Made by a program: the position numbers and the translations under genes. A stretch of 64,000 nucleotides of DNA from contig NZ_AKCI01000001.1 in NCBI RefSeq assembly GCF_000269605.1, forward strand, positions 558,001-622,000, given 5' to 3'. Source of the stretch: Scardovia wiggsiae F0424. GTDB lineage: Bacteria; Actinomycetota; Actinomycetes; Actinomycetales; Bifidobacteriaceae. The notes under the pieces were generated by a model. It ran no database searches and had not been told where the DNA came from. It was given only the letters and a program-made list of their open reading frames with translations. Of this stretch, positions 1 to 9,427 are shown one piece after another. Positions within the stretch are counted from its first letter, which is position 1. Each line of letters opens with the position of its first letter.

Positions 1-1235
1 ATCTGGGCGAGATCACGCGCGTAAGCCTTGCGGTCAATAAAAGTTGTTGACCACTGTTTTCCGTTGACGATATCCGGAAGGCTGGAAAGATACGCCCCAA
101 ATCCTGTGACAATAGGCCACTGGGGATAATCTGCTGTCTCCTGTGCATTGCGGCTGCCGTCTGCCGGGCTGTCAGCTCTATCATCCCTGACAAGCGGTTC
201 AGGGACGGGCCGGCGTTTTACCGTTGTGCCGCCTGTAAGGTTCCTGACAACGCCTCCCACTGATATCTGAGGGTTGATATCAGCGCTTGAACCTGTGTAT
301 CCCATGCGGCCGAGGGCTTTTATGACGCCTGCTGCAGTATTGTCATTGACGGCAAGTATCCCGTTTATCCTTCTGTGGCGGTGCCCATTATGCGTTGCCA
401 GCCGTGCCGTAACTGCATCCGCTATGGAGCTTTGGTCTGAACTATCAGCAGTTACATTCTTCCAGTCTTTCGCAGAACTGTTTTTAGTAAGCAGGCCTGA
501 AGGGCTGTAAACACTTCCGGATGCATAATAGGGGCCGAGGATATCCCATATCCCCCGGAAGGTTTCTTTAGTGAAGTCATTATCTTTCACTGGAGGCAGC
601 AGTATTTCTATACTGGCGGGATGCTTCGCAGAGGCCTCAGAAAGCTTAAGTTTGCTGACAAGCTGCTTTGCCTGGACCCTGCCTACGTCGTGTCCTGTAA
701 GCATGGGGACCCGTATATCTGCGGTGAAGCCCTTGACCGTATTCCCGAACAGGATAGTCCTGATGCCTGCTGACCTCGCTTTATCAAGCGCGCGGCGCAA
801 AACGGCCGTACCTGTAGTGCCGTCCTGCTGCGCAGCATATGGCGAATAATCTTTCGTCAGGGGGCTTTCTGCCTGCGCAGGTGCTATAAATATGATCTTT
901 TTCTTATGCGAACCGTTCTGTGCTTTCACATATGAGGACAGTTCACGGGACTGATCTTCTATACCGGAAGAAGAGGTATGGCTGATTGCCGATTCGCTGA
1001 ACCCCTGCTGCATGAGCTCCTGCCGGATATCGCTGTACAGCGCATCCCATGAATTCGGTGAGTGCCTGTTCCCAATATTTATAGGGTCACGGGGCGTAAA
1101 AATACCAACAGCTGTATCGCCGAAAGCCTGGCGTGCAGGCTCCGTCCCATGAGAGCATGAGGCACACCATATGCCAAGTATGGTGACGATAAGAACAGCG
1201 CATAGCTGTCGAGCCTTTTTGCCCAGCATGGCCAT
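1..1235 (-). CDS. Sugar-binding-like lipoprotein (3' end outside window)
   Basis: The reading frame is open from the ATG at 1235 to the window edge (about 411 codons seen), so the C-terminus is missing. GGAGG lies 8 bases before the start. The N-terminus is a lipoprotein signal: KK residues near position 6, a hydrophobic core, then a lipobox-like CASC with the acylated Cys at residue 27. The mature part has the pattern of a type-1 periplasmic binding fold: IIFIAP, GIRTILFGN, VPMLTGHDVG and AVNDNTAAGVIKAL resemble ribose/xylose-type ABC substrate-binding proteins. No transporter genes are visible, because any partners would lie to the left. The substrate cannot be told. The gene is divergent from guaB3 with 142 bases between them. 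Confidence 0.75.
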   Translation of the reverse strand, partial: MAMLGKKARQLCAVLIVTILGIWCASCSHGTEPARQAFGDTAVGIFTPRDPINIGNRHSPNSWDALYSDIRQELMQQGFSESAISHTSSSGIEDQSRELSSYVKAQNGSHKKKIIFIAPAQAESPLTKDYSPYAAQQDGTTGTAVLRRALDKARSAGIRTILFGNTVKGFTADIRVPMLTGHDVGRVQAKQLVSKLKLSEASAKHPASIEILLPPVKDNDFTKETFRGIWDILGPYYASGSVYSPSGLLTKNSSAKDWKNVTADSSDQSSIADAVTARLATHNGHRHRRINGILAVNDNTAAGVIKALGRMGYTGSSADINPQISVGGVVRNLTGGTTVKRRPVPEPLVRDDRADSPADGSRNAQETADYPQWPIVTGFGAYLSSLPDIVNGKQWSTTFIDRKAYARDLAQ

Positions 1236-1377
1236 ATAACAAACCTCCGCATAGACCCTTTAGTCCTAGGATATACGGGGTCATGCCTAAACTGCCCGAA
1301 AGAACAGGCCATGCTCCGCTTCCCCTGCCATATCGAATCCGGATAAATCGTCTTAAGGAATCCTTAATCTTAGAAGT

Positions 1378-2502
1378 ATGACGCAGGAAATTGAGGTAGG
1401 CATAGGCAAAACTGCGCGTCTGTGCTATTCACTGGATGATATATCAGTAGTCCCCTCCAGGAGGACCCGCGACCCCGAAGATGTGGATACATCATGGCAG
1501 ATAGACGCTTATAGTTTTGACATACCGGTTATCGGAGCTCCAATGGACTCTATAATGAGCCCCGGCACCGTTATCGAGATAGGGAAGCTGGGCGGCCTGG
1601 GAGTCCTTGACCTGGAGGGGCTCTGGACACGGTATGATGACCCGGCCCCGCTGCTGGACAGGATCCCTGACATCCCTCAGGATGAGATAACACCGTATCT
1701 GCAGAAAATATATTCAGAACCGGTCAAAGCTGAACTGATAACCCGGCGGCTGCATGATATCCGCGATGCAGGCGTTACCGTTGCAGGTTCCCTCACCCCC
1801 CAGCGGATACTGGAATTTTACTCAACTGTCCTTGATGCCGGTGTTGACCTGTTTGTTATACGCGGTTCTGCGGTTTCTGCCGAGCATGTGTCGGCAAGCC
1901 ATAAGCCCCTGAATCTGAAACAGTTCATTTACGAACTTGATGTCCCCGTCATCGTGGGCGGCGCCGGTTCCTACCATGCGGCTATCCATCTTATGCGGAC
2001 TGGTGCTGCAGGCGTGCTTGTCGGGCTCGGCGGGACGGCCGTGTCGTCATCACGCTCTGTGACAGGCATGCATGTGCCAATGGCAACAGTTATTGCTGAT
2101 GCTGCCGCCGCACGGAAGGATTATATGGAGGAATCTGACGGCAGGTATGTCCATGTTATAGCTGATGGGGGGCTCGGCAACTCAGGGAATTTCGTCAAAA
2201 CGTTTGCCCTTGGTGCGGATGCCGTCATGATGGGGGACCCCCTGGCCAGGGCTGCTGCTGCGCCTGCGCATGGGTCGCACTGGGGGCATGAAGCCACCCA
2301 TTCCCAGCTGCCTCGCGGGCGCCGCACGCAGTTCCGGCCATCCTGCACGCTGGAGGAGATATTGTACGGCCCAAGCAGTACTGCTGACGGGACTATGAAT
2401 TATATCGGCGCGCTGAAACGTGCTATGGCATCGTCAGGGTATGTTGGCCTCCGTGACTTCCAGAAGTGTTCGATTATTGCTGCACCGTATGAGACGAACT
2501 GA
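1378..2502 (+). CDS. guaB3: GuaB3 family IMP dehydrogenase-related protein
   Basis: 374 residues of the IMPDH/GMP reductase TIM-barrel superfamily, lacking the CBS domains of GuaB2. Family-typical segments are APMDSIMSPGTVIEIG near the N-terminus, VIVGGAGSYHAA, VHVIADGGLGNSGN and a C-terminal GLRDFQK. At the place of the catalytic Cys loop of IMPDH (about residues 215-228) the sequence reads GLGGTAVSSSRSV with no Cys, as in other actinobacterial GuaB3 proteins. The family's role in actinobacteria is poorly settled; classical IMP oxidation by a Cys nucleophile is not supported here. The start lacks a clear Shine-Dalgarno; a TAATCT sequence 7 bases upstream could be the -10 of a near-leaderless transcript. 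A strong terminator follows at 2556-2593. Confidence 0.88.
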   Translation: MTQEIEVGIGKTARLCYSLDDISVVPSRRTRDPEDVDTSWQIDAYSFDIPVIGAPMDSIMSPGTVIEIGKLGGLGVLDLEGLWTRYDDPAPLLDRIPDIPQDEITPYLQKIYSEPVKAELITRRLHDIRDAGVTVAGSLTPQRILEFYSTVLDAGVDLFVIRGSAVSAEHVSASHKPLNLKQFIYELDVPVIVGGAGSYHAAIHLMRTGAAGVLVGLGGTAVSSSRSVTGMHVPMATVIADAAAARKDYMEESDGRYVHVIADGGLGNSGNFVKTFALGADAVMMGDPLARAAAAPAHGSHWGHEATHSQLPRGRRTQFRPSCTLEEILYGPSSTADGTMNYIGALKRAMASSGYVGLRDFQKCSIIAAPYETN

Positions 2503-2555
2503 GAAGTCCTGAAATGCTGTAAATGCAACGCATATATGCCGTTTATTGTGGATAA

Positions 2556-2593
2556 GTGTGGATAGCTCCGGGAGTTATTCACACTTTTCTTTT
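2556..2593 (+). terminator. Intrinsic terminator of guaB3
   Basis: A 13-pair stem (2556-2568 with 2572-2584, including two G-U pairs) with a CGG loop is followed by TTTTCTTTT. It lies 54 bases after the guaB3 stop. Confidence 0.85.
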
Positions 2594-2717
2594 ATTAATT
2601 TGACTTTACAGGGCGAATCTGAAAGAGTACGAATATAAAGCTGGATATTGGCATACAGGGGATAGGGAGGAGTCCGGTAAACCACTGTGCTTGTTTGGGA
2701 TAAAGAAAGGTAAGGTA

Positions 2718-3263
2718 ATGGCTGACAGTAGTGGTGATGCACATGGTTTAAAGCGGCAGCCTGGGAGCATTACAGCATATGGGGCTGCGGAAAACGTCGA
2801 AAAGGAGCCCCGTTCATTCGAGTTCATAAAAACAGCGGGTGCTACGAAGACGAATATAAAATTCCACATTGCACGATGCGTCCCGGAAGATATATCACGG
2901 GCCGAATGCGGGAAAATTGCGATAAATGCCTGTAATATCGCATGCCTGAGCATTGATGTCCTGCGCGGGCGGCTCAGCCCGAAACTGCTGACCCGGCTGA
3001 TGTCCCCTGAAATTATAGAGAAAATGCTTATCACCGAAGCCTTTGCGCAAAAATATTCCGATCCCGGGCATTTTGATGCCATTGATTCCGCTGAAACCAG
3101 GCATATGCCTGTTATCGCACGTTTCGTATACGTTATGGCAACCAGCCCCGTAACATGTGAGGCAACCATCCTGCTTGGGATAGGGCCTAACCTGTGCTGG
3201 TGCAACCTGGTAATTTCCAAACAGCGCGGGAAATGGATATGCACTATGTGTGACGTAGGCTGA
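2718..3263 (+). CDS. Rv3235 family protein
   Basis: About 181 residues. The frame is open from TTG 2691, but the ATG at 2718 has AAAGG at proper distance and is the better start. The C-terminal third has the pattern of the actinobacterial Rv3235 family: a segment ARFVYVMATSP, an alternating beta-rich stretch and a terminal WICTMCDVG corresponding to the family's W-x-CT-x-x-x-VG ending. The function of the family is unknown. The N-terminal 50 residues are low in conserved features. The gene stands alone after a strong terminator and 36 bases ahead of the acyl-CoA ligase gene, so it may share that transcript. Assignment rests on the C-terminal pattern only. Confidence 0.6.
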   Translation: MADSSGDAHGLKRQPGSITAYGAAENVEKEPRSFEFIKTAGATKTNIKFHIARCVPEDISRAECGKIAINACNIACLSIDVLRGRLSPKLLTRLMSPEIIEKMLITEAFAQKYSDPGHFDAIDSAETRHMPVIARFVYVMATSPVTCEATILLGIGPNLCWCNLVISKQRGKWICTMCDVG

Positions 3264-3299
3264 CCATAATTCATACCCTCCATAGCGTAAACTGAAAAT

Positions 3300-5402
3300 A
3301 TGCTACGAGAGTTTACGTATCCCGATATCACGGTCGTTACTGACAGAGATACCATTTATTCTTTCCTCTCTGCCCGCGCGCAGAAAAATCCGGATGAGCC
3401 CCTGGCTGCATACCTGAAGGGGAAAAACAGGGACTGGGAGTATGTCACTGCAGCACAGATGCTTGACGCAGTGCAGAAAACGGCCAGAGGCCTTATTGCT
3501 TTGGGCGTTAAGAAGGCGGATACTGTCCTCATATATGCGCCGACATCATACCAGTGGGGCGTTGTTGATTTCGCCTGCGCTGCCGTGGGCGCTGTTTCTG
3601 TACCGGTCTATGATACAGATTCTTCCGGGCAGGTAGAGAATATTGTTTCTGAAACACATCCGGCCATAGCTTTTACCGCAGGTGAAGAACGCGCCCAGAT
3701 ACTTGAGCGTCTTCGCGCGAACTCCGCCAATTCGGTCCAGTACGTATTCAACCTGGAAACAGATGGCCTGGATGCGATTGAAGACTGGGGGACAGGCGTA
3801 TCGCAGGATAGGCTTGATGAAGCGGTCAATGCAGTCACCGGATCAGATATAGCTACCATTGTGTACACTTCAGGATCTACCGGGAAGCCTAAAGGTGCGA
3901 TGCTGAGCAATACGAACTTTGCCCATATCGTTGTTAACGGGCCGAATATCCTGCCGCATATGCTTAATGGTGATCCGACACGCCTTCTGCTTTTCCTGCC
4001 CCTGGCCCACTGTTTCGCACGATACATACAGTATTCAACTATTTTCAGTGACAGGGGCGTTGTCGCGTATCTGTCTGATGTCAAGCACCTGCTGAGCGAT
4101 ATGCGTACATTCAAACCGTCCTATCTGCTTGGCGTCCCCCGGGTGTTTGAAAAAGTATATAATGCCGCATCCCAGAAAGCGGGTGCCGGGGTAAAGGGAA
4201 GGATATTCGCCAACGCGGTCAAACATTTCACCCAGTGGTCCAGGGACGAGGAAGCCGGGAAGAAGCACACCCTGCACGAGCGGAGCAGGCATGTTTTCTA
4301 TGAACGTGCAGTAGGGGATTCCGTCCGTTCCGCTATGGGCGGCAAACTGCATTTCCTCGCCTGCGGGGGAGCGCCCGTCAATATTGACCTCGCGCATTTC
4401 TTCCATGGGATAGACGGTATCACATTTATCCAGGGCTACGGCATGACAGAGACTGCAGCCCCGTGCGTTATCAACTCAGAGATACATAACCGTGTCGGCT
4501 CTGCGGGTATGGTAGCCCCCGGGTTCTCCTGCAGGCTTGCCGATGATGACGAGCTTGAGATCAAAGGCCCCAGTGTTTTTGTCGGTTATCTCAATGACCC
4601 TGAACGTACTGATGAGGTTTTCGACGGTGCCGGCCACGAGTGGCTGAGGACAGGAGATCTTGCTGAGATCGATGATGACGGGTTTATTTATATAGTTGGC
4701 CGCAAGAAAGATGTTATTATCACTGCAGGCGGCAAGAACGTTTCCCCTGCGCCTATGGAAGATATCATCAAAACATGCCCGATAGTTTCCCAGGCTGTGG
4801 TCATTGGAGACGGCCGCCCATTCATATCGGCCCTAGTCACGCTTGACCCGGACATGCTGGAGACATGGCTTACCGGTCAGGGGCGCAACGGCCAGGTGAC
4901 TGTGGAAACTGCAGGCTCAGATGATGCTGTCCGGTCATATATCCAGGAGTATATCGACCGGGCCAACTCTACTGTTTCCCGTGCCGAATCGGTACGCAAG
5001 TTCATCGTCATTCCTAATGATTTCTCTCAGGATGATAAGACGCTGACACCAAGCATGAAGGTGGTCCGCGGCGAAGTTATGAAAAAATACCAGGACATTA
5101 TAGATAACGATATTTATGCGCCAAAACCGAGCTCTATGCCCAAGGCTCCGACGGCCAAGATCATGGAAGCTGCAGATACCGTTTCCGAGTCTACCCAGCG
5201 CTCCTTCAAGCAGGTCCAGGAAAAAATAGACCCGATCTGGAATAAGGCAAGGGATACTTTGACGGAAACTGTGCCGAAGTATGTGAAGCTTACCAGAGAT
5301 AGTGCAAAAGATGCTTCTGCCAGTGGCACATCCGCTGCTGATGGAGATTCGGCAGAGGCTTCCGGCAGCGCTCCGCAGGACATATCGAAAACAGGCAAAT
5401 GA
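3300..5402 (+). CDS. Long-chain acyl-CoA synthetase (AMP-forming)
   Basis: 700 residues of the ANL superfamily, FadD15-like. It activates fatty acids by ATP-dependent adenylation and transfer to CoA. Motifs: P-loop YTSGSTGKPKG near residues 187-197, the adenine-binding GYGMTE near 379, LRTGDLAEIDDDG near 450, and the hinge and catalytic Lys region GRKKDVIITAGGKNVSP near 467. After the usual end of the family (about residue 605) there is an extra hydrophilic tail of some 90 residues rich in Ser, Ala, Lys and Asp. No clear Shine-Dalgarno precedes the ATG. The stop is 6 bases before the def start, so the two are probably cotranscribed. As bifidobacteria do not depend on beta-oxidation, recycling of fatty acids into lipids is the likelier role (inference). 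Confidence 0.9.
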   Translation: MLREFTYPDITVVTDRDTIYSFLSARAQKNPDEPLAAYLKGKNRDWEYVTAAQMLDAVQKTARGLIALGVKKADTVLIYAPTSYQWGVVDFACAAVGAVSVPVYDTDSSGQVENIVSETHPAIAFTAGEERAQILERLRANSANSVQYVFNLETDGLDAIEDWGTGVSQDRLDEAVNAVTGSDIATIVYTSGSTGKPKGAMLSNTNFAHIVVNGPNILPHMLNGDPTRLLLFLPLAHCFARYIQYSTIFSDRGVVAYLSDVKHLLSDMRTFKPSYLLGVPRVFEKVYNAASQKAGAGVKGRIFANAVKHFTQWSRDEEAGKKHTLHERSRHVFYERAVGDSVRSAMGGKLHFLACGGAPVNIDLAHFFHGIDGITFIQGYGMTETAAPCVINSEIHNRVGSAGMVAPGFSCRLADDDELEIKGPSVFVGYLNDPERTDEVFDGAGHEWLRTGDLAEIDDDGFIYIVGRKKDVIITAGGKNVSPAPMEDIIKTCPIVSQAVVIGDGRPFISALVTLDPDMLETWLTGQGRNGQVTVETAGSDDAVRSYIQEYIDRANSTVSRAESVRKFIVIPNDFSQDDKTLTPSMKVVRGEVMKKYQDIIDNDIYAPKPSSMPKAPTAKIMEAADTVSESTQRSFKQVQEKIDPIWNKARDTLTETVPKYVKLTRDSAKDASASGTSAADGDSAEASGSAPQDISKTGK

Positions 5403-5408
5403 GGTACC

Positions 5409-5897
5409 GTGGCTATCAGAGAAATCAGAGTCGTCCCTGATCCTGTCCTGCGCACAGCATGTGATCCGATCACACAGATAACCCCCTCAGTGGAACGCCT
5501 GATCCAGGATCTCCTTGATACTGTTGACGACCCGGGCCGCGCGGGGCTGTCGGCAAACCAGATAGGGGTAAGCCTTCGCGCCTTCTCTTATAATATCGAT
5601 GGGAAAATCGGCTATATCCTTAACCCCGTGATCAAGGAAACATCAGGCGAGCAGTACGGTGATGAAGGGTGCCTGTCGGTTCCGGGGCTCTGGTATAAAA
5701 CGCGCAGGGCTGAGTATGCAAAAGCCGAGGGCACCGACCTTAAGGGCAATAAAGTAGTGCTTGAGGGGCACGGTATCATGGCACGGATGATCCAGCATGA
5801 ATGCGACCATCTCGATGGGCATGTTTATCTGGACAGGCTCGAGAGCGATGAGCGCAGGCAGGCCCTCCGCTATATGCGCAACCACCGCGGCTCATAG
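5409..5897 (+). CDS. def: Peptide deformylase
   Basis: 162 residues, GTG start with GAGG 4-8 bases before it. It removes the N-formyl group from nascent proteins. The three metal and active-site motifs are present: GLSANQIG (motif 1, with N for the usual A), EGCLS (motif 2, metal Cys) and QHECDHLDG (motif 3, HExxH type). Length is normal for bacterial type I enzymes. It follows the acyl-CoA ligase by 6 bases and precedes rpsB, where it fits translation-linked genes. A promoter for rpsB begins just after its stop. Confidence 0.93.
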   Translation: MAIREIRVVPDPVLRTACDPITQITPSVERLIQDLLDTVDDPGRAGLSANQIGVSLRAFSYNIDGKIGYILNPVIKETSGEQYGDEGCLSVPGLWYKTRRAEYAKAEGTDLKGNKVVLEGHGIMARMIQHECDHLDGHVYLDRLESDERRQALRYMRNHRGS

Positions 5898-5899
5898 TT

Positions 5900-5928
5900 T
5901 TGCCCTTATACCTATATGCCTGTATACT
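5900..5928 (+). promoter_or_regulatory. Probable rpsB promoter
   Basis: TTGCCC (5900-5905), a 17-base spacer, and TATACT (5923-5928) form a good sigma-70-type promoter. It predicts a transcript start near 5935 and thus a 5' leader of about 170 bases ahead of rpsB. The leader can fold (see findings). Confidence 0.6.
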
Positions 5929-6103
5929 GTTTTGTGGCGTGCCACCACTTCCGGCTGAAGCATAGTCGCACATGCAAAGGCCATCTGTATTGTCTACGGC
6001 ACGCAAATTCGCGCTATGCAGGCGACGGTCTGTGTCGGTCGATTCGCAGGAATTGCACTCAGATACGCATAGCCAGGCAATAACCGACAATGAAAGGTAT
6101 ATC

Positions 6104-6976
6104 ATGGCACAAATTACCATGAGCCAGATGCTTGATGCTGGCGTTCACTTTGGTCATCAGACCCGCCGTTGGAACCCTAAGATGAAACAATACATCCTTA
6201 TGGAACGCAACGGTATCCATATTATTGATCTGTTCAAATCACTGGGCATGATTGATGCTGCATATTCCTTTATCAAGGAAACTGTTGCCCATAACGGTAC
6301 AGTACTTTTTGTAGGCACCAAGAAGCAGGCGTCCGAGGCGATTGCTGCGCAGGCTGCCCGCGTAGGGATGCCTTATGTCTCTGAACGTTGGCTGGGCGGC
6401 ATGCTTACTAATTTCCAGACAGTCTCCAAGCGCGTAAGCCGCATGAAAGAGCTCGAGGAAATGGATTTCTCCGATGTCCATGCCAGCGGGCTGACAAAGA
6501 AGGAACTCCTTCTCCTTGAACGCGAAAAAGATAAACTTGTCCGCCAGCTTGGCGGTATCCGCAATATGAACCGTACACCTTCAGCAATGTTCGTTGTTGA
6601 TATCAATAAAGAAGCCCTTGCCGTGGAAGAAGCCCATAAGCTGGGCATCCCGGTAGTTGCGCTTGTTGATACGAACTGTGATCCGGATGCTGTAGAGTAT
6701 GTTATCCCTGCCAATGATGACGCCATCCGCGGCGTGGAACTGCTGACTTCCCTTATGGCCGATGCTGTTGCAGAAGGTCTGCTGGCCCGCTCCGGTAAAG
6801 GCGGCAAGGGCGGTTCTGCCGCTGGGGAGGCGTCATCTTCACAGCCAATGGCTGAGTGGGAGACAGAACTCCTTACCCAGGAGACCGCAGCACAGGAAGC
6901 TCCCGAGGCTGAAGCCAAGGCCGAGGAAGACAGCCCGGACAGCGGATCTGAGGATACAGCTGAAGAAGCTGAATAA
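6104..6976 (+). CDS. rpsB: 30S ribosomal protein S2
   Basis: 290 residues. The frame is open from 5972, but the conserved S2 start [19 protein letters not shown] begins at 6104, preceded by AAAGG. S2 signatures include [31 protein letters not shown] and DTNCDPD. The C-terminal 50 residues form a Gly/Ala/Glu-rich acidic tail, as in other bifidobacteria. It is followed after 33 bases by tsf, the standard rpsB-tsf pair. Confidence 0.97.
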   Translation: MAQITMSQMLDAGVHFGHQTRRWNPKMKQYILMERNGIHIIDLFKSLGMIDAAYSFIKETVAHNGTVLFVGTKKQASEAIAAQAARVGMPYVSERWLGGMLTNFQTVSKRVSRMKELEEMDFSDVHASGLTKKELLLLEREKDKLVRQLGGIRNMNRTPSAMFVVDINKEALAVEEAHKLGIPVVALVDTNCDPDAVEYVIPANDDAIRGVELLTSLMADAVAEGLLARSGKGGKGGSAAGEASSSQPMAEWETELLTQETAAQEAPEAEAKAEEDSPDSGSEDTAEEAE

Positions 6977-7009
6977 AACCATTGTTGTAAGTGAACGCAA
7001 GGAGTAAAA

Positions 7010-7876
7010 ATGGCACAGATTACTGCCGCTCTTATTAAGGAACTGCGCGACGCTACAGGCGCCGGCATGATGGATGTCAAGAAAGCGCTTACTGAAGCCG
7101 AAGGCGATATTGAGCGTGCGAAGGAGATCATCCGCGCTCGCGGCATCAAAGCTGCCGGCGCCCGTGAAGGCCGCAAAGCCCAGGAAGGGCTTGTAGCTTC
7201 CCGCATAGTTGACACCGCTTCCGGCCAGGCCGGCTACGCAGCTGAGCTTAATTCTGAAACCGATTTCGTTGCTAAAACACCTCAATTTGTTGAGTTTGGC
7301 GATGAGGTCATTGAAGATGTCGTCAAAGCTGGTGCTTCCAATGAAGCTGAAGCCCTTGCAGCACCTTCGCAGTCCGGTACGATCAAGGATACTGTTGAAG
7401 AAGCAGGCGCACTGTTCCATGAGCACGTAAAACTGGGGCAGGTAGCCAAAGTTGAGGGGCCGCATGTAGAGATTTATGCACATCGCAAATCCGCCGAGCT
7501 GCCTCCATCAATCGTAGCGATGATCGCAACTGACGAGGCCGGGGCAGAGGTAGCGCATGAAGCTGCTCTGCAGATCTCTGCCATGGCTCCCCAGTGGCTG
7601 TCGCGCGAGGATGTCCCTGCCGATGTCGTAGAGTCGGAGCGCCGTGTTGCTACGGAGAAATCGCTGGCAGAGGGCAAGCCTGAAAAGATCGTCCCCAAGA
7701 TCGTTGAAGGGCGTCTGCAGGCGTTCTATAAAGAAGTCTGCCTCCTTGACCAGGCTTACGTCAAGGACCCTTCCAGGACGATTGCGGACCTGTTCAGGAG
7801 CGTAAACGGGACTGCGCTCGCTTTCGCCCGCGTAGAAGTGGGCAAAGGCTCACAGGCTGAAGAGGCTGCTGAGTGA
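7010..7876 (+). CDS. tsf: Elongation factor Ts
   Basis: 288 residues; exchanges GDP for GTP on EF-Tu. The N-terminal UBA-like region carries the signature LRDATGAGMMDVKKALTEA. The core contains the family motif ELNSETDFVAKTPQF (about residues 78-92), the region contacting EF-Tu. AAGGAG lies 5 bases before the ATG. It shares a transcript with rpsB, which ends at the terminator 7898-7935. Confidence 0.97.
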   Translation: MAQITAALIKELRDATGAGMMDVKKALTEAEGDIERAKEIIRARGIKAAGAREGRKAQEGLVASRIVDTASGQAGYAAELNSETDFVAKTPQFVEFGDEVIEDVVKAGASNEAEALAAPSQSGTIKDTVEEAGALFHEHVKLGQVAKVEGPHVEIYAHRKSAELPPSIVAMIATDEAGAEVAHEAALQISAMAPQWLSREDVPADVVESERRVATEKSLAEGKPEKIVPKIVEGRLQAFYKEVCLLDQAYVKDPSRTIADLFRSVNGTALAFARVEVGKGSQAEEAAE

Positions 7877-7897
7877 TCCCTGTCAGTTTATGATCGG

Positions 7898-7935
7898 ATG
7901 GGGCTGGGGCTGGAAGGCTTCAGCCCCATTTTTTA
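7898..7935 (+). terminator. Terminator after tsf
   Basis: ATGGGGCTG (7898-7906) pairs with CAGCCCCAT (7921-7929); an alternative register uses GGGGCTG at 7906-7912. TTTTTT follows. It closes the rpsB-tsf unit. Confidence 0.8.
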
Positions 7936-8004
7936 TATATACCAGGCATGTGCTGCTGTCGCGAATTTCAGGTAGCATGGTAGGGAAATATTTTGGAGGT
8001 ACGC

Positions 8005-8745
8005 ATGGCACAAGGCAAGGATGCTCACCCTGCACGACGGGTCCTTCTCAAGCTCTCAGGAGAAGCTTTTGGCGGGGGATCTGTGGGCATAGATACCGCT
8101 GTTATCCGTCGTATAGCAGGAGAGATCAGGCAGGCATGCGCAGACGGCAATCAGGTAGCAGTTGTTGTTGGGGGAGGCAATTTCTTCCGTGGGGCAGAGC
8201 TCAGCCAGGCAGGGCTTGAGCGCGCCCGGGCCGATTACATGGGGATGCTCGGCACAGTCATGAACTGCCTTGCATTGCAGGATTTCCTTGAGCAGGAAGG
8301 CCAGGCAACGCGCGTCCAGACTGCAATAACAATGGGACAGGTCGCTGAAGCCTATATACCGCTGCGTGCTATACGCCACCTTGAAAAGGGGAGGGTCGTT
8401 ATTTTTGGTGCCGGTGCAGGGTTACCATATTTTTCAACAGATACGGTATCGATCCAGCGTGCCCTGGAGATTGGATGCAATGAAGTCCTTATGGGCAAAA
8501 ACGGTGTGGATGGTGTATATTCGGCAGACCCCAAAAAAGATCCGTCAGCTACATTATTCCACACGCTAAGCTACAAAAAGGCCCTTGTAGATAACCTTGC
8601 TGTTATGGATGCTGCTGCACTGTCCATGGCGAGGGACAACAATATGCCTATACGTGTGTTTGGACTGGAAACTGCGGGCAATATTACCCGCGTCATCAAT
8701 GGGGAGGCATTAGGCACCCTGGTTACGCACGACAGCCAGCCGTAG
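8005..8745 (+). CDS. pyrH: UMP kinase
   Basis: 246 residues; phosphorylates UMP to UDP in pyrimidine synthesis. The open frame reaches a TTG at 7993, but that TTG is part of the TTGGAGGT ribosome binding site, so the ATG at 8005 is the start. Amino-acid-kinase-fold motifs: [11 protein letters not shown] at the N-terminus, [11 protein letters not shown], the [12 protein letters not shown] segment, and [13 protein letters not shown], which is typical of bacterial PyrH. It is located between tsf and frr, the conserved bacterial order. Confidence 0.96.
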   Translation: MAQGKDAHPARRVLLKLSGEAFGGGSVGIDTAVIRRIAGEIRQACADGNQVAVVVGGGNFFRGAELSQAGLERARADYMGMLGTVMNCLALQDFLEQEGQATRVQTAITMGQVAEAYIPLRAIRHLEKGRVVIFGAGAGLPYFSTDTVSIQRALEIGCNEVLMGKNGVDGVYSADPKKDPSATLFHTLSYKKALVDNLAVMDAAALSMARDNNMPIRVFGLETAGNITRVINGEALGTLVTHDSQP

Positions 8746-8814
8746 CCTGCTGACAGCCCGCACAGGACATATAACAGAAGTTTTATAAACTATAACCTAT
8801 TTTAAGGAGATACT

Positions 8815-9369
8815 ATGGCAACAGTTGTTGAAGATGCACAGTCGCAAATGGAAAAAACTATCGAATCTACAAAAGAGAATTTCGTCGGGATCCGTACCGG
8901 GCGTGCAAACCCGGCTCTGTTCAACGGCCTGACAGTCGATTATTACGGTGCGCCGACCCCGCTGAAAGCCCTGGCCTCTGTCGGCGTATCAGATAACCGT
9001 ACCCTGGCAGTCACACCATTCGATGTATCGCAGTGCGCGGCTATTGAAAAAGCTATCCGCGACTCTGACCTCGGAGTGAACCCCCGCCGTGACGGCAACG
9101 TTATACATGTCACACTTCCTGAGCTTACTGAAGAACGCCGCAGGGACTATGTCAAACTCGCCAGGGAATTTGCAGAAAAAGGCAAGATCGCTATCCGCAA
9201 CATCCGCCGCAGGACCAAGGAAGGTATCGATACTTCCACCAAAAGCGGCGAATACGGCGAGGATGAAGGCAAGCGCCTGCAGAATGAGCTTGAGAAAGTA
9301 ACAAAGAAAGCTTCCGATGAGATCGACAGCCTCCTCGAAACAAAGGAAAAAGAGATCCTGTCCGTATGA
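8815..9369 (+). CDS. frr: Ribosome recycling factor
   Basis: 184 residues, the normal length. With EF-G it splits post-termination ribosomes. Signatures include the GIRTGRANPALF loop, PFDVSQCAAIEKAI, and a C-terminal helical segment RNIRRRTKE followed by a long coiled helix. A strong AAGGAG precedes the ATG by 6 bases. The 69-base gap after pyrH is A+T-rich with TATAA-like sequences and could carry an additional promoter. Confidence 0.96.
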   Translation: MATVVEDAQSQMEKTIESTKENFVGIRTGRANPALFNGLTVDYYGAPTPLKALASVGVSDNRTLAVTPFDVSQCAAIEKAIRDSDLGVNPRRDGNVIHVTLPELTEERRRDYVKLAREFAEKGKIAIRNIRRRTKEGIDTSTKSGEYGEDEGKRLQNELEKVTKKASDEIDSLLETKEKEILSV

Positions 9370-9427
9370 CCCCCGCAGCATGCGCGCTGCAGCCCTGTAA
9401 AACGAACCTGAATGAGTACTGATAATC

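Noticed and set aside
2606-3355. 249-residue minus-strand open frame
   Set aside because: It is antisense to the Rv3235-like gene, has no family features and no ribosome binding site; a shadow frame.
7993-8004. TTG at 7993 as the pyrH start
   Set aside because: The TTG is part of the TTGGAGGT ribosome binding site of the ATG at 8005.
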